Assembly: GCA_002943765.1 (NCBI GenBank)
Contig: PQWQ01000011.1
Location: forward strand, 558,001 to 622,000
Length of the DNA stretch: 64,000 bases
From: Psoroptes ovis
Taxonomy: Eukaryota; Arthropoda; Arachnida; Sarcoptiformes; Psoroptidae
Direction: 5' to 3'
The first letter of the stretch is position 1. Each line of letters opens with the position of its first letter. The notes under the pieces are model-generated. The model ran no database searches. It was given only the letters and a program-made list of their open reading frames with translations, and was not told the DNA's origin. The position numbers were made by a program, and so were the translations under genes. Below, piece by piece: positions 10,800 through 22,968 of the stretch.

Positions 10800-11709
10800 A
10801 TGTTTGTTGATATGACAACAATGCAATTAATTTTGTATCTTATCACATATTGTTCATTTACATTGATACAAATCGCATTTGGTCAATCGCAACAACAGTG
10901 TCCAGGATTTAGACCCGAAGAAGTTTGTATGTGTTGTTTTATTTCGTATTTTTAAAAATTTTAATATTTTTCCATTATCCCGAAATATAGCATATCCAAC
11001 ACCTTACATTACACCACAAGATCGATCATCAAGATGTAAAGCTTTATTTTCAAGATTCAACAATACAGGAACGGCAAATTTAAGTTTCATCGGGCAAAAT
11101 ACGTATCACAATCCATGCAAAATTGAATGTGCATTGTGTGTAGAAGAAGAATTACCGGATGAAAAAGAAGAAAAAAATGTCATACGATCATATCCGCCGC
11201 ATATTTCATTAAAAGATTCAATTGTACAGTGTCAAGACGAAGCAGAAATTTTCGAACAATACATGGCATCTGGCACAAGATGCGGTCCTTTCCATGTAAG
11301 TAAAATCTAATTTAACTATTTCAAATTAATAATGAATCAATTATTTGATTCCGAATTTTAGTATTGTGAAAATAATTGCTGTATAGCTAAACCAGAATTA
11401 TTTCCAAATTCTAAACGTGCGAAACAACGTTTACAAGCTACCGATATAAATAGATTTTCACAAGAAATGCCACCAGAATGGACAAAACCATTAATTTGTG
11501 AAGAGGAAGGATATTTCCGTAATCCTAATGATTGTCATAAATTTTATCGTTGTCACAAAACAGGAACACGTGCTGGATTTTCACGTACCTTATTCGAATG
11601 TAATCCATCAACATTGATTTTCGATGAACAATTCAAAGTTTGTGTACCAGTTGAAGATAATATCAACGACAATGTTTGTGAACAATTGGGCGCCGATGCT
11701 GATTATTAA
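10800..11709 (+). CDS. Secreted Cys-rich protein with C-terminal chitin-binding type-2 (CBM14) domain, 3 exons, 259 aa
   Basis: Likely an extracellular protein that binds chitin in cuticle or peritrophic matrix. Exons fit at 10800-10926 (phase 1, donor GTATGT), 10991-11295 (donor GTAAGT) and 11362-11709. The first exon encodes a signal peptide (hydrophobic to about residue 33, ending near FGQS). The middle region holds about a dozen cysteines, including NPCKIECALC and GTRCGPFHYCENNCC, which I do not recognise as a named domain; the GT.CG..C...CC spacing recalls small disulfide-rich arthropod secretory domains. The last 80 residues form a peritrophin-A/CBM14 domain: CEEEGYFRNPNDCHKFYRC, then FEC, KVC and VCEQL, giving the six-Cys pattern. 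Met at 10812 is an alternative start (MTTMQL). The domain call is firm, the biological role inferred. Confidence 0.87.
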
Positions 11710-12242
11710 TTTCAAAGTTATTAGAAAAAAACAAAATTCATTAACATCTTTGATCATAAATTAATTTGGTGTGTGTCAATGAGTGAATGAGTGCGTTTGT
11801 TGGCGTGCCAAAGAGTGCATTTTCAAAAAGACATTTGTCCTGAAATACGAACAAAAAAAAATATTTTTAATATATGAATTGAAAATAAAAAAAAAGTTTG
11901 TACAAATTCAAAATCATTTTTCGATAATTATTATTTCGTTTATTCGTCGATATGATCAAATTTTTTTTTTTTTTAATTTAAACTTGGTTTCAAAATATTC
12001 AAAATTAATGATCTTAAATGTCTAAATTAGTTACAAAAAAAATAATAAGAAATAAAAAAATGATAATAAAAATATAAATAATAACAAAATTGATAAACAG
12101 TGTAAGTCACAGATAAAATAAGAAAAGAGTATATTTGCCATATCATTATATTTTCGAATCAAATCAAATAACGATTTTTTTTTGAGAAATAAATTCAATA
12201 GTTGATACCACATATTTGTTACTGCAACAATTGCAAATTGGT
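11710..12242. other. Convergent intergenic gap
   Basis: This gap separates the 3' ends of two convergent genes (chitin-binding protein + and TMEM53-like -). It is A/T-rich with poly-T and poly-A runs. Short ORFs here are Lys/Phe/Ile-rich and not credible. Confidence 0.6.
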
Positions 12243-13984
12243 TTAATCTTGATTATTCTTATTATTATTATTATCGTCTAACATAACAGTATTGTTTAAG
12301 AATTGAATTACATATGATCGATATTCATCTGGATATTTGAAAAAATGACTAACATGTGGTGATTGATCCCAACATTTGATTGTAACATTAATACCACGAC
12401 GCTGCCATTCTTCAGCTGTTTTTAATTGATCAACATAATTGACAACATTATCATCTTTGGATAAAAATACTAATGATGGACAATTGAATTCATTTTGATG
12501 TACAGCATTTGATGATGCTATGTAATGACGTGTTGCTATATGATAACAAAAACGAAAATGTGCATACATCAAAGAACAAATTGCCCATTGTAATAATGGA
12601 TTTGATGTTGTTGCTTTTGAAAGACCGATCGGTGCTTCATTTATGTCTGCAGCTGAGTCATATATCATGCCTAATCATTTTTTCCAAAAATAAATTTAAA
12701 AATAAATATGCAAAATATTACAAACAAAATTTTTAAAAAAAATAGGCATCATCATTGTTCAAAATGAAATTAAAAATAAATTCAAGGTTTTTTTCCTGAA
12801 ATTTCCATGGTCAAACAATGAAATTGTTTTTATTTCATTCATAATATTTACCTTTTAATAATTTTTTCATTGTATTTTTTATTTCTTTATTATGATCTTG
12901 ATTTAACATGACTAATAATTCGCCCAATTGATAGGCACCAACTGAAAATGCATGAAATACAAGTGAACAATAATCTTGTTGATGTTTTTCGATAAATTTA
13001 ACTGCTTGTGATGCAATCACTTGACTGCCAACAGCGGGAATAATGAAATCTTTTACATTAACTTTAATTGTTAATACATCAAAACCTTGTTCAATATAAA
13101 GACGACGATATTTATCTAAATGACGTTCTTTTGCATATAACCATGCAAATAATATTAATAATGATTTTTTCGATTTATTATTATCATTATTTATTACATT
13201 TAAATGATGTGGATGAAATGAAAAATTTGAACTCGATAAATAGTCAATATTGATGGACTAAAAAAGAAATAAAATTAAAAGCAGAAAATTATTGAAAAAT
13301 AAATTATTTATTACAATTAAAAATCGTTAAAATACCTTGAATTGAGAAACATCACCATTATCAATGAGTGCCATTTGTTTTCGATTATTTTTATTATTTC
13401 TGGACATTAATGAATCGATTGATTTTGTTGGTAATGATGATGATGATGATGATGTTCTCACATTCTCATCTTCATCATTGTTATTATTATTAATGATGAC
13501 ACCATTATGATAGAAACACGAAACACCATCATTATCATCATTTTGTAAAAATGATTCTTTCGTATTGACAACACTTAATAACAATGAACGAATTGTTGTT
13601 GTTATTAAATTTAGATCCATTTTATTATTGTTGCTATTATTTGATGATATCAATGATCTATTATATGGTGAAAAAAAATTAATTTTTTTTTTCGTTCAAA
13701 CGATATGAAAAAAAAGGTTAAAATTAAAAATTTAAAAATAGAAAATAATTATAAGAAAAAAAGGGTTAAATATTGGAGAAATAAATAGAAAATAAACCAG
13801 AATACATTGCAAAAATAAAACACCTGTTATTTGGATTATTATAATGTTTAGTGGTCGTAAGGTGATTGTAGTTGTTGTTGATCAAACGTCGATTCAAAAG
13901 AAAACTGATCACAAAAATGAATGGAACAATGAATAATATAGCATAGAATAATACAAATAACATAATGGTGATCAAGAGTATCAA
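12243..13984 (-). CDS. TMEM53-like DUF829 alpha/beta-hydrolase-fold protein, 4 exons, 438 aa
   Basis: TMEM53 is a nuclear-envelope membrane protein of the DUF829 family; its enzyme activity, if any, is not established. On the minus strand exons fit at 13984-13824, 13657-13336, 13257-12852 and 12670-12243, with phases 2, 0 and 1 and GT-AG borders. Residues 1-30 form a strong hydrophobic segment. Residues 54-161 are a low-complexity Asn/Ser insert not typical of TMEM53. The DUF829 domain starts near 193 (LLILFAW), continues with HLDKYRRLY as in the family's NLAKYS region, and has the nucleophile-elbow-like FHAFSVGAY (Ser266). Exon 4 begins GMIYDSA, matching the family's IFDSAP, and ends with SPHVSHFFKYP, equivalent to the conserved HVSH..YP motif with the putative catalytic His. 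The protein is longer than human TMEM53 (277 aa) because of the N-terminal extension. Confidence 0.85.
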
Positions 13985-16900
13985 TAATAATAATAATAAG
14001 TGAATAGATGATGATCAAAATAATTCAAAAAGAGCGACAACAGTAACAACAAACGATAATAATTTTGACATTTGAATAAGTGTTGACAAACAAACAGAAA
14101 AAAAATTGTTTTTTTTTTATTCGTTTTTTTCTATTTCTTGCACATCAAATTTTTGACAAAAAATAATTGTACAAACTAGAAACAGATGATCAAAATTTAC
14201 TTGTTTGGTAAAAATAAGAGAATATCAAAAATTATTTATAGAAATCTGGTTCCAGGTTTCATTTTTGAATCAATAATTCTTCTTGGTTGTTGGTATAACG
14301 AATGGTAATAGTTTTTGGAAAAAAAAACAAGAAAAACGAATAAACAAAAATCAATTCAATTTCAACCAGAGTAGTATTGACTAAAATGAAAAAAAAAGTT
14401 GAACGAATAATTTTTTTAGATAATTATGAATGGTATAATTTGGAAAATATTTATTCAAATTATTATTATTTACATAATTATTATTTGTTGTAATTTAAAT
14501 AATTAAAAATAAATAATTGAAGCTTTGAAGCTTTATTTTTGACTTTTTTCAAAATTAAAATTTCATAGTTCTAAGTTCAATTCAATTTGAATTTTTTTTT
14601 TCATTTTTCATTTCATTTCATTCAAATGAAAAATTTTTCTCCGCTATTTATGATTTCGGAGCTCTTTTTCGCAGAAGACGAAATCGGAACAACGACTACA
14701 AGTACGAAAAATTTTGCGATAGATACATTAGATGATTTATAATAATAATAATAACGATAATAATAATTTCACGAAACTATCATAGCGATATACATGGTAA
14801 TAATAATGATATTTTATTTTCAAAAAGATAGAGACAATTATAATTTACAATTTTTTGGTGATTTTGAAGTAAAGAAGAGAACAACAGCTACAGCGACAAC
14901 ATAAGTATTAAAAGAAGAAAAGCTGTATTCCATCATCATCATCGTAATCATTATGAATAAAGATACCGAAACAACAAAAAAAAATGGAAAATCTAATTTG
15001 AAATTGTAAAATCTAAATCAATATTTCTTTTTATTGAATTCATTCATGCTTGAAAAATGATTATGTATTCAATGTAATCATTAATGTAATTTTCATTGAT
15101 AAATAATCATGTTAATATTTTGAAATTATTTTAAAAATCTCAAATTATCATCATTACTATCACTATTTTGTCATTATGTATTGATCATCCTATTAATAAA
15201 TATATTTATATTTGAAATGAAAAGATTCAAAAAAACTGTGCCCATGTAAAACTAAGGTAAATTTTAATTTGTGCTCAAAGAGTTAAGCCTTTGAATATTA
15301 ATGATGGTGATATTTGAAATTATCTATCGATATTAGTTTCATCTCTGATTAAAACCAAAGTTTATCAATGGAGATTTCAATGCATGAAATTTTGACAAAT
15401 AAAGATTTTTTTCCTCGAAAATTGCTTTGAAATTGATATCATTGACTATTCGGGTCTTGTAATCATCAATATTTCATGATTATTTTGGTGAAAATCAGAT
15501 TATATGGTTTATCTGATTATAATAATAATAATAAGAAAAAATGATTGAGAAATTATTTTTTCTCTGAAAAAAGATTGAATAATCATAAATAAATAAATTA
15601 TTATTATCTTATTTATGTGTTTGTTTGTTAAACAAAAACATGAATATTGAAGATTATGTATTGATTTAATGTTTGATTGATTATTTAAGAAAACAATGAT
15701 AATAATGCTGAAGAGATAAAGATAAATTTTTAATTATTTTTGAGGAAATTTTTCGAAATTTCTTCTCTCTTAAAGTAAACAAAAGTTTGAATTTGAAAAA
15801 AAATCAGGTTAATTATCATTGCATTGATTGTGATTGATTAAATTTGACATTGTCAATAATTGTAAAAATTATTCATTTGTCATTTTTCCATTTATTAATC
15901 CATTCACATTTTGCGCTTTGAAATTTTTTTTTATAAATTCAACACATACCTTTTGATAATATATTTACAAAAAAATACATTCAATCAATCTCAATCGATT
16001 GATTGATTGGATTAAGAGTCTACAGTCAAGAAATAACAAAAAAAAAATTATCATTATTTTTTGGAAAAATATGGCCAGAATTTTAATCAATTACTCACAT
16101 GTTTTTATCATCAATAATTCATGGTTTCGAAATTTTGTGAATTGATTCTTTGGAAATTGATTGATTGGAATCACATTAAAACAGATCGATCAAAAAAAAG
16201 AGATGGAAAAACAGCACATATTTGATCAAAGAAAAATGAATAAATATTAAGTTTGAAAATTTAAAATTGAAATTTTTAATTGAATTTTAATGTGAAAACA
16301 TTAAGCATTGACAATGAAGAAAAAAAATTTTGCGAAATAATTTTGAAATTTAGTTGCCAATCATAAATAAATGGGTTTACTGCACATTTACTGCACAAGC
16401 ACAAATGTTGTTTTTGATGCTTAATTAATTGTCAAAAATCCATTAATTAAAAATTGATTGATTATTTCTTAAAAATTATTGTCATTAACTTAAAATCATC
16501 ATTATTGGCTGATGACAATGAATAAAGGAATGAATTTTATGATTTAATTTCATATTCATTTACTCTTCACAATGATGTAAACATGATTGAATAATTATTC
16601 GAGATGGCATGACGAATCGGATAGGAATGAGAAATTGAAATTTTCAAAAATTGAATAAATTATGAATATAAATTATCAAATATTGTTCTTATCAATCGAT
16701 ATTATTACCATCATTATTATAATTATCTAATTCATGAACAACAAATAAAAAAATTATAATTTTTACTTTTTTGTTTTTGATCGATTTTCATGTCAATAAA
16801 AATCATGATAATTATAATAATAATAATAATGGTAATAATGATGATTTACGAATAAAAGTAAAGATGATTCATGAATCATTATTGAGAGAAAAAAAAATTC

Positions 16901-18665
16901 AGAAAAAACAAATAAAAAATCTATCAATCAATCAATCAATCATAAATCAATCGACATTTAATCAGTCGATCAATCAATGAATCATTAGAAAAAAAAATGA
17001 ATTACAGTAAAAATTGTTATGTCGATATGTCGGGTTAATGATTTATTAATGATGAAACTGAAAATTTGCCAACAGAAAAAATCAATGAAATTCAAATGAA
17101 AATTTCATCGAAAAACAATTGTGAAATTCGAAAAATTTACAAACAAATCAATGTCTATGATTCAATGTTTGATTCAATTTGCATGATTCATTGAATGTTT
17201 GATGTTTCGCAGTCAGTGCACATCAGTCACCTTCAAAACAAAACGAGAAGAAAACCAAGGGAAAAAACAAAAGAAAAAAATGAATAAATAAATAATAACA
17301 ATATAATGATTACATCTTGCTTGTTTTTTCAATTCAATTTCAAATTTCAAGCAAACAAACAAACATTCAAACAAGCAAGAGTTCAACGAGTCAAATTGTG
17401 ATGATGAAAATATCAATTTTTTTTCTCCTCTTAATCCATTATTGTTATCTTCCAAAGGTGAATCGCATATGTTTTCTCCATCTATTTGTATGAAATTTTC
17501 TCCATTTTTCATTGATCGTTTCATGGTATCATCATCGTCATAGGATCATCATCATTTAAGGATGATCATCAAATGGTCATGAACATTATACAATGCATAT
17601 TATGTAGTATAATGTTATGTTTTCAATTAGTTTCTCATTGGTATATTCTCACAATTTTGTTATTTCTGAGTAGAAAATATGAATAAAGAGAATGAGATTA
17701 GTGTTCTTTTTCTTTTAGGCTGTAAAAATCATCTTAAAGTCTTGTTCTTTGAAGGAACAAATCCATTTGTTAATGGATGATATACTAGCAGTATAATGTT
17801 TTTTGTATCGAGTGAAAATTTCATACATTTTTTCATTGAAAAAAAATAGTTACAATAACCTTAAATTAATTATTATAAAATTATTATTATTATTAGATCT
17901 ATGATGATTATTGTTATTTAAACTTGTTTTTTCCCCTTTGAATTTTCATTTCAATCTCTTTTCTCGTTGCAAAATTGAAAGTTATATCGATTTGCATTCA
18001 TACTTTCGTTAAGCGAAATTGATTTCACTTGATTCATTTCGGAAAATGATCAAAATTTTTCTCGTCATTTTCACTTTTTTTCTAGCACAAACAGTGCTGT
18101 AATTGAGCTTTAAAAACTGGCCAAACGAAAATTTTGAATAATTTTTTTGAAATTTCTCTTGTGAAATAATGGAGAAACAAAAGTAAAATGACGGGAAAAT
18201 TTTTTTGATTTCAAACCATGTTGATTCAGCCAATGATAGTTTACATTTTATTTTTTTTTTCACAAAAAAGGGAAAAGTATTTTCATGAAAGTGAGACTAC
18301 TCCTTTTATTCATTTTCTTTGAATCGTATAATAATATAATATGTTTCATTTTTCTTCCGGATTTCATCATTCTTGTTGTTGTTGTCGTTGTTGTTGTTGG
18401 CTCCATTTGATCAATTCGTGGATCAACAAATGAATCGTAAACAAAGGCATACAGTTTGATTCATTTTAGCTTGAATTCAATTGTATCTTATCAAAATCAT
18501 TAGTCTATTTGAATTAATTCATTTCAAATATTTTGAACAATTTTTCGTTTCCTTTTTTTTTGTTTTCATTCATCGTGGTGAAGTGATACGATAGCCCGAT
18601 TTATATCATTTTTAATGATATCATTCTTAATGATTCTCAAATAATAAAAATAATGATGATAATTG

Positions 18666-18706
<41 letters not shown>

Positions 18707-20747
18707 GGAAAATACCATCATTCATCATCACAAAAAGTAAATTTTCTTATTTGAAAATTTCGAAATGGTATTTCAAATCATCATCAAATGAAAATTAAAC
18801 AAATGAATCTCAGAAGATAAAAAAAAATTGATAATTTGAAAATCATTAAAACTTTCTTTAATTTATTTTCGAAAATTAACCAAAAATTCAGGAAATATTT
18901 TGCTAAAAAAACGAAACAAAAATTCCTGTCATTAATATGTCAATTTTTTAGAAATATCATTGTGAAAATGTTGGTTATTTTCAAATATTTCAATCATTAT
19001 CATTATAATTATTACCATGATCATTAAGCTGTCGATCATTAGGTGTGATTTGGTACAAATATTGATTATCAATCAAGATTTGTACCAATTTCTCATTATT
19101 TGTATGAAATTTAAACATTATACATCTGTCAATAGTGTTTTTTGTTTTTTGTTACTTGGTTGTCTCTAAATCAATCATGTTAATCATGATAATCATGATT
19201 ATTCATTTGTTCAAAAATAGTAATAAAATTTTTCTGCACTAATAATAATGAAAACAACAATAATAATGATAATGATGAGATCACACAAAGACCACACCAA
19301 CTTTGATGAAGCATTAAATATGAAAATGAAATCATTTTCTTAACACATTTTGACATGTTTAGAGCAAACACTTTCATTATGATTACCATCATTTGAAAGA
19401 GGTCGAACATTCAACAACAAAAAAAAAATTATGACAAGTATTTCCGCTTCTATTTATTTATTAACCATATAAAGATTAATCGGTTTAATAAATGAAAATA
19501 AAACTAGTTCAACTTTTAGCAAACAAACGATCACATTCACCTCTTTAATTTTTCATCATTGATAATATCTTAGGCGTTACCAATTCGATGATAATCAATA
19601 TTTAAGAACATTGTCTGTCTAAGCTATCAGCCGAAAATTATCGAAATTTGTTCAATTTCAATCAATTTTTGATTGGAACAAAGAACAAATTGAATTTAAC
19701 ATCCATTTTTGTCTTAAAAATTTTCGATTCTTCCACATTTTTTGACAAGTAATTGTCAATCAATAAATAATGAATAAAAGATCAAAAACCTAACGACATC
19801 ATCAATTATCATAACAATCATTTTATTTTTTTTTCACCAATCAAAAATTTTGAAATGATAATAATAATCATCAAAAATTCATTATAAACTCACTCAATAA
19901 ATTCATCATCATCATCATCATACACATCAAAGGTTTATTATTATTTTGAATTTTTTTTCCATTCAAATAAATGCAAGTTTCAAAAAAAAAAGTTGAAAAA
20001 CAAGGAACAATTTTATTTTCGGGAATTTTTTTCTTCATTTTCCCCTTTCATTCATTTTATCTATTCATCTTTTCTTCCAATTTTTTTTCCAAATAGCCCA
20101 TTTTCAATTGAAAATAAACTTTCCATTTAATGTCTCATCGAATACACATAATCGTGAATATAAATATTAGAAAAAAATGGAAAATAAATAAATAAATAAA
20201 TAAATAGAATGATGGTTTCAAATGATCATTATTATTTTGGAACATTTTTTTTCTGGACATAATTTTCATTTTACATGATGAGAGAAAGAAAGAAAGAAAG
20301 GTGTACAAACAAAATAAATAATCATCGACACATTAAGAGTCGTCAAATAATAATGATGATGATGATGATGTAAAATAAATGATGGTAAAATTGTAAAGTA
20401 AAAAATAAATAAAAAAGAAACGCATCCGTAAACGACTCTTTACCATAAAGTTTATTCCAAAGTTTCGAGTGGGGCAAAAAATTGTTTAAAAAGACGATGT
20501 ACAAACATTCAGGTCGATTCATTTTCATTATTCATTCATCGTGTCATTTAAATCCAGAAATTTTAAATTTTCATTTATATTTGAATTGTATGATTTAATT
20601 TTCACTTTGAAAAAATTTCACTGAAATAAATATTGAAATTGAAATCCAACCATTTCGCTTGTAAAACATCGATCAAAATATTATTGATCTGATCTCAATC
20701 GGTTTTTGTATGAATAATTAGTGGAGAAGAAAAATCAAACAACGACG
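13985..20747. other. 6.8 kb gap without a convincing gene
   Basis: This stretch is AT-rich, with (AAT)n and (GAT)n runs (the longest at 18667-18707), many TCAATCAATC-type repeats near 15980 and 16920, and no ORF with a recognisable domain. A minus-strand ORF around 17213-17571 opens with a stretch of mixed codon use (GENFIQIDGENICDSPLED) and could be an isolated exon, but I find no partner exon. The last ~200 bp should contain the promoter and 5' UTR of the secreted-protein gene at 20748. Upstream exons of that gene or of the TMEM53-like gene cannot be excluded. Confidence 0.5.
18667..18707 (+). repeat. (GAT)n microsatellite
   Basis: About thirteen uninterrupted GAT/ATG units, the longest trinucleotide array of this type in the window. 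Confidence 0.9.
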
Positions 20748-21824
20748 ATGGGTTCAATCATTAATGTACAATGGATTACAATCACAAGTTTGTTTATTGT
20801 AGCATCAACAACTGCGACATCGATTGCGCCAAGAAATCATCCACAACATCGTCCACATCATCCAACATTATGTAGACCAGATCAATTGTTTGATTCAAAT
20901 TTAAGAAAATGTACACATCTAAAAACATCGATTTCAGCATTGGTAAAAGATATAATTGATAATACAGATTTATCATTACCATTTTTCAATTATAATCCTG
21001 ATTCAATTGGTCGCATGAATATTAGTGTACCACATGAAGTACATGTTTCAGATTTATTTATACAAAATTTAGCTTTCATCAATGAAGCTAATATGACTGA
21101 TTGTATTGGTATGGCTTCATGTAATGAACATTGTTATACATGGCCTGAAAGAACCGATGAACAAAAACAATATGAAGAATCGTTGATCGATCAATTTTTG
21201 TCATCGCTATCGAAAAAAGAGGAAGAAGATGAAACACCAGATTTTGTCAAAGTAATTATGAATGCATCGAAAAAAGGTATTGAATTTGCAAAAGGTTTCA
21301 TCAAAAATGGTGGTAAAAATTTACGACAAGCTTGTATTAATTGTCAAAATCAATATTCAGCACAATGTCCGCCATTAAATTATGCATATACTGTGCGAAT
21401 AAATGCATTATATCGTAAATTAATTGAATCAAATGTATCATTTGTTGATTTAGCACCAAAATTACCTCAAAATTTAAGTCCAGAAATGTTATATTATCAT
21501 TATTCAATGCATTTTGTTGATCGTGCAAATTTAACCGAATGCTATTCATTAGTCAGTTGTGAGAATACATGTCAACTATACGCAATGACAATTACTGAAT
21601 TAGGCATGAATATGGTTGAACCACCAGCACAAGAATCAACATTAATGAAAGGTGATCCAAATAAATCACGATCAATTGATATTATTCATAATGCTGCTAT
21701 TGCTGGATTCAAAATGGCATCAACACCGGAAAATGAATGTCATCAATGTCGTGAACAATATCCGAATTGTACAGAAGATAAATATGAAATTGCTAAAGCA
21801 AGTGCTGCGATCTTTGGAAATTAA
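20748..21824 (+). CDS. Secreted two-repeat Cys-rich protein, 358 aa, family not recognised
   Basis: A single-exon gene. The first ATG in frame is at 20748; the frame extends back to 20721 without ATG. Residues 1-25 form a signal peptide ending near TTATSIA. A short His/Pro-rich stretch (HPQHRPHHP) follows. The rest is an internal duplication: ANMTDCIGMASCNEHCYTW pairs with ANLTECYSLVSCENTCQLY, and ACINCQNQYSAQCP pairs with ECHQCREQYPNC. Each unit thus has a C-x6-C-x3-C triad, a variable linker with a Gly/Ala/Ser helix, and a C-x2-C...C tail. Several N-glycosylation sequons (NMT, NIS, NVS, NLT, NCT) fit an extracellular glycoprotein. A poly(A) signal lies at 21871-21876. No enzyme motif is visible and I give no function. 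Confidence 0.85.
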   Translation: MGSIINVQWITITSLFIVASTTATSIAPRNHPQHRPHHPTLCRPDQLFDSNLRKCTHLKTSISALVKDIIDNTDLSLPFFNYNPDSIGRMNISVPHEVHVSDLFIQNLAFINEANMTDCIGMASCNEHCYTWPERTDEQKQYEESLIDQFLSSLSKKEEEDETPDFVKVIMNASKKGIEFAKGFIKNGGKNLRQACINCQNQYSAQCPPLNYAYTVRINALYRKLIESNVSFVDLAPKLPQNLSPEMLYYHYSMHFVDRANLTECYSLVSCENTCQLYAMTITELGMNMVEPPAQESTLMKGDPNKSRSIDIIHNAAIAGFKMASTPENECHQCREQYPNCTEDKYEIAKASAAIFGN

Positions 21825-22042
21825 ATTATATATTTGAAAAAATTTCAAAAAAAAAATTTCAAATCAATTTAATAAAAATTTTGTTTAAAACAAGCGATTC
21901 TTATTGTTTTATGATTTGTAATGTTAAACATTGATGAAATATGAATTAATGAATGTTTCATTACTTTATTTTTATCAAAAAAAAGTTGAGGTAGTTGTGG
22001 CAATCTAGCGATTAAAATCTTAATAAATTATCATTGAAAATG

Positions 22043-22447
22043 TCAAATTATTTGCGATTTGTTTGAATAATTAAATTCTGTTTGATAATTTGTCAAATTA
22101 TCCTTCAATAATATATCATTAGGATTATTTCGTAATATTTTCACCAAATTAGCTGTCACATCTTCACGTTTGAATAAAATTGTTTTATTAAAACCATTGC
22201 TATGTTGTAACATTTGACGAAAATATTCTGTATTCGTTGTTGCCATTGTCGATAATGAATTTGATTTTGATGATTTGTCATCATTATGATTATTATTACT
22301 AATATCATCATTATTAATTAATGATATCGATTCAATCATTTTCAATGATATTATTGAATGAAATGTAAAATGAAATATAATCAGAAATACAGAAATGTAC
22401 GATAATTTTTGATGATGATGATGATTATGATTTATTAATGAATTCAT
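22043..22447 (-). CDS. Possible small secreted protein, 134 aa
   Basis: The ATG at 22447 opens MNSLINHNHHHHQKLS followed by a hydrophobic segment (YISVFLIIFHFTFHSIISL), then a hydrophilic Asn/Ser-rich stretch and a more ordered tail (TEYFRQMLQHSNGFNKTILF, REDVTANLVKILRNNP). The layout resembles a short secreted or type II membrane protein. The non-repetitive C-terminal half argues for real coding. It lies tail-to-tail with the two-repeat secreted gene, 218 bp away. No family is recognised. Confidence 0.4.
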   Translation of the reverse strand: MNSLINHNHHHHQKLSYISVFLIIFHFTFHSIISLKMIESISLINNDDISNNNHNDDKSSKSNSLSTMATTNTEYFRQMLQHSNGFNKTILFKREDVTANLVKILRNNPNDILLKDNLTNYQTEFNYSNKSQII

Positions 22448-22968
22448 TTTGTTGGGAATTTTTTTTTTAAAAGTCGATAATAAGTAATAATTAATGATTA
22501 ACAAATGAATAACTTTTCGAGGAAAAAAAAATTATGAAATTTTCCAAGTTTTTAAGATTATCGATTTATCAATCGAAAAAAACACTCTTGAATTCGGGAA
22601 CAAAAGAATGAAAATATTTTATTTAACATATTAATCATCGAATAGACGCTTTTTAGTAATAACAATATTGATTAAACACTTTTTTTTATAATGATGTCAT
22701 TTTTGGAAAAATAAATTATATAACTTTTTGTTTCAAATTTATATTAAATATGTGTGTCGGCGGCAATTGATCATACACATAAAAATAAATTCGAACAAAC
22801 AGTTATATATTTGCGAAACAAAAGGAAAAAGCAATTTGAATTTTTTTTTTTTGAAAAACAAAAATTTCTTTGCTTGTAGCTATATTTATATCAATATGTT
22901 GATATTATGTGGTTGTATGTGATTGTGATGTAATTGAAAATTTTTTTTTCTTTCTTTTATTCATTTAT
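22448..22968. other. Intergenic gap downstream of the desaturase
   Basis: AT-rich sequence with poly-T runs. It should hold the 3' UTR of the minus-strand desaturase; TTTATT words (AATAAA on the minus strand) lie at 22956-22961 and at 22964-22969, the latter overlapping the stop. No gene is visible. Confidence 0.55.

Noticed and set aside
16771..16980. 69-codon ORF with INQS repeats
   Set aside because: It is the translation of AAT and CAAT simple repeats.
17213..17571. Minus-strand ORF with a mixed-residue beginning
   Set aside because: Possibly an exon, but no splice partner, domain or downstream continuation was found, and the second half is Phe-rich noise.
21984..22000. TGAGGTAGT word resembling the let-7 seed
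   Set aside because: Only the first nine bases agree with let-7 and no hairpin is formed; it is in the 3' flank of a coding gene.
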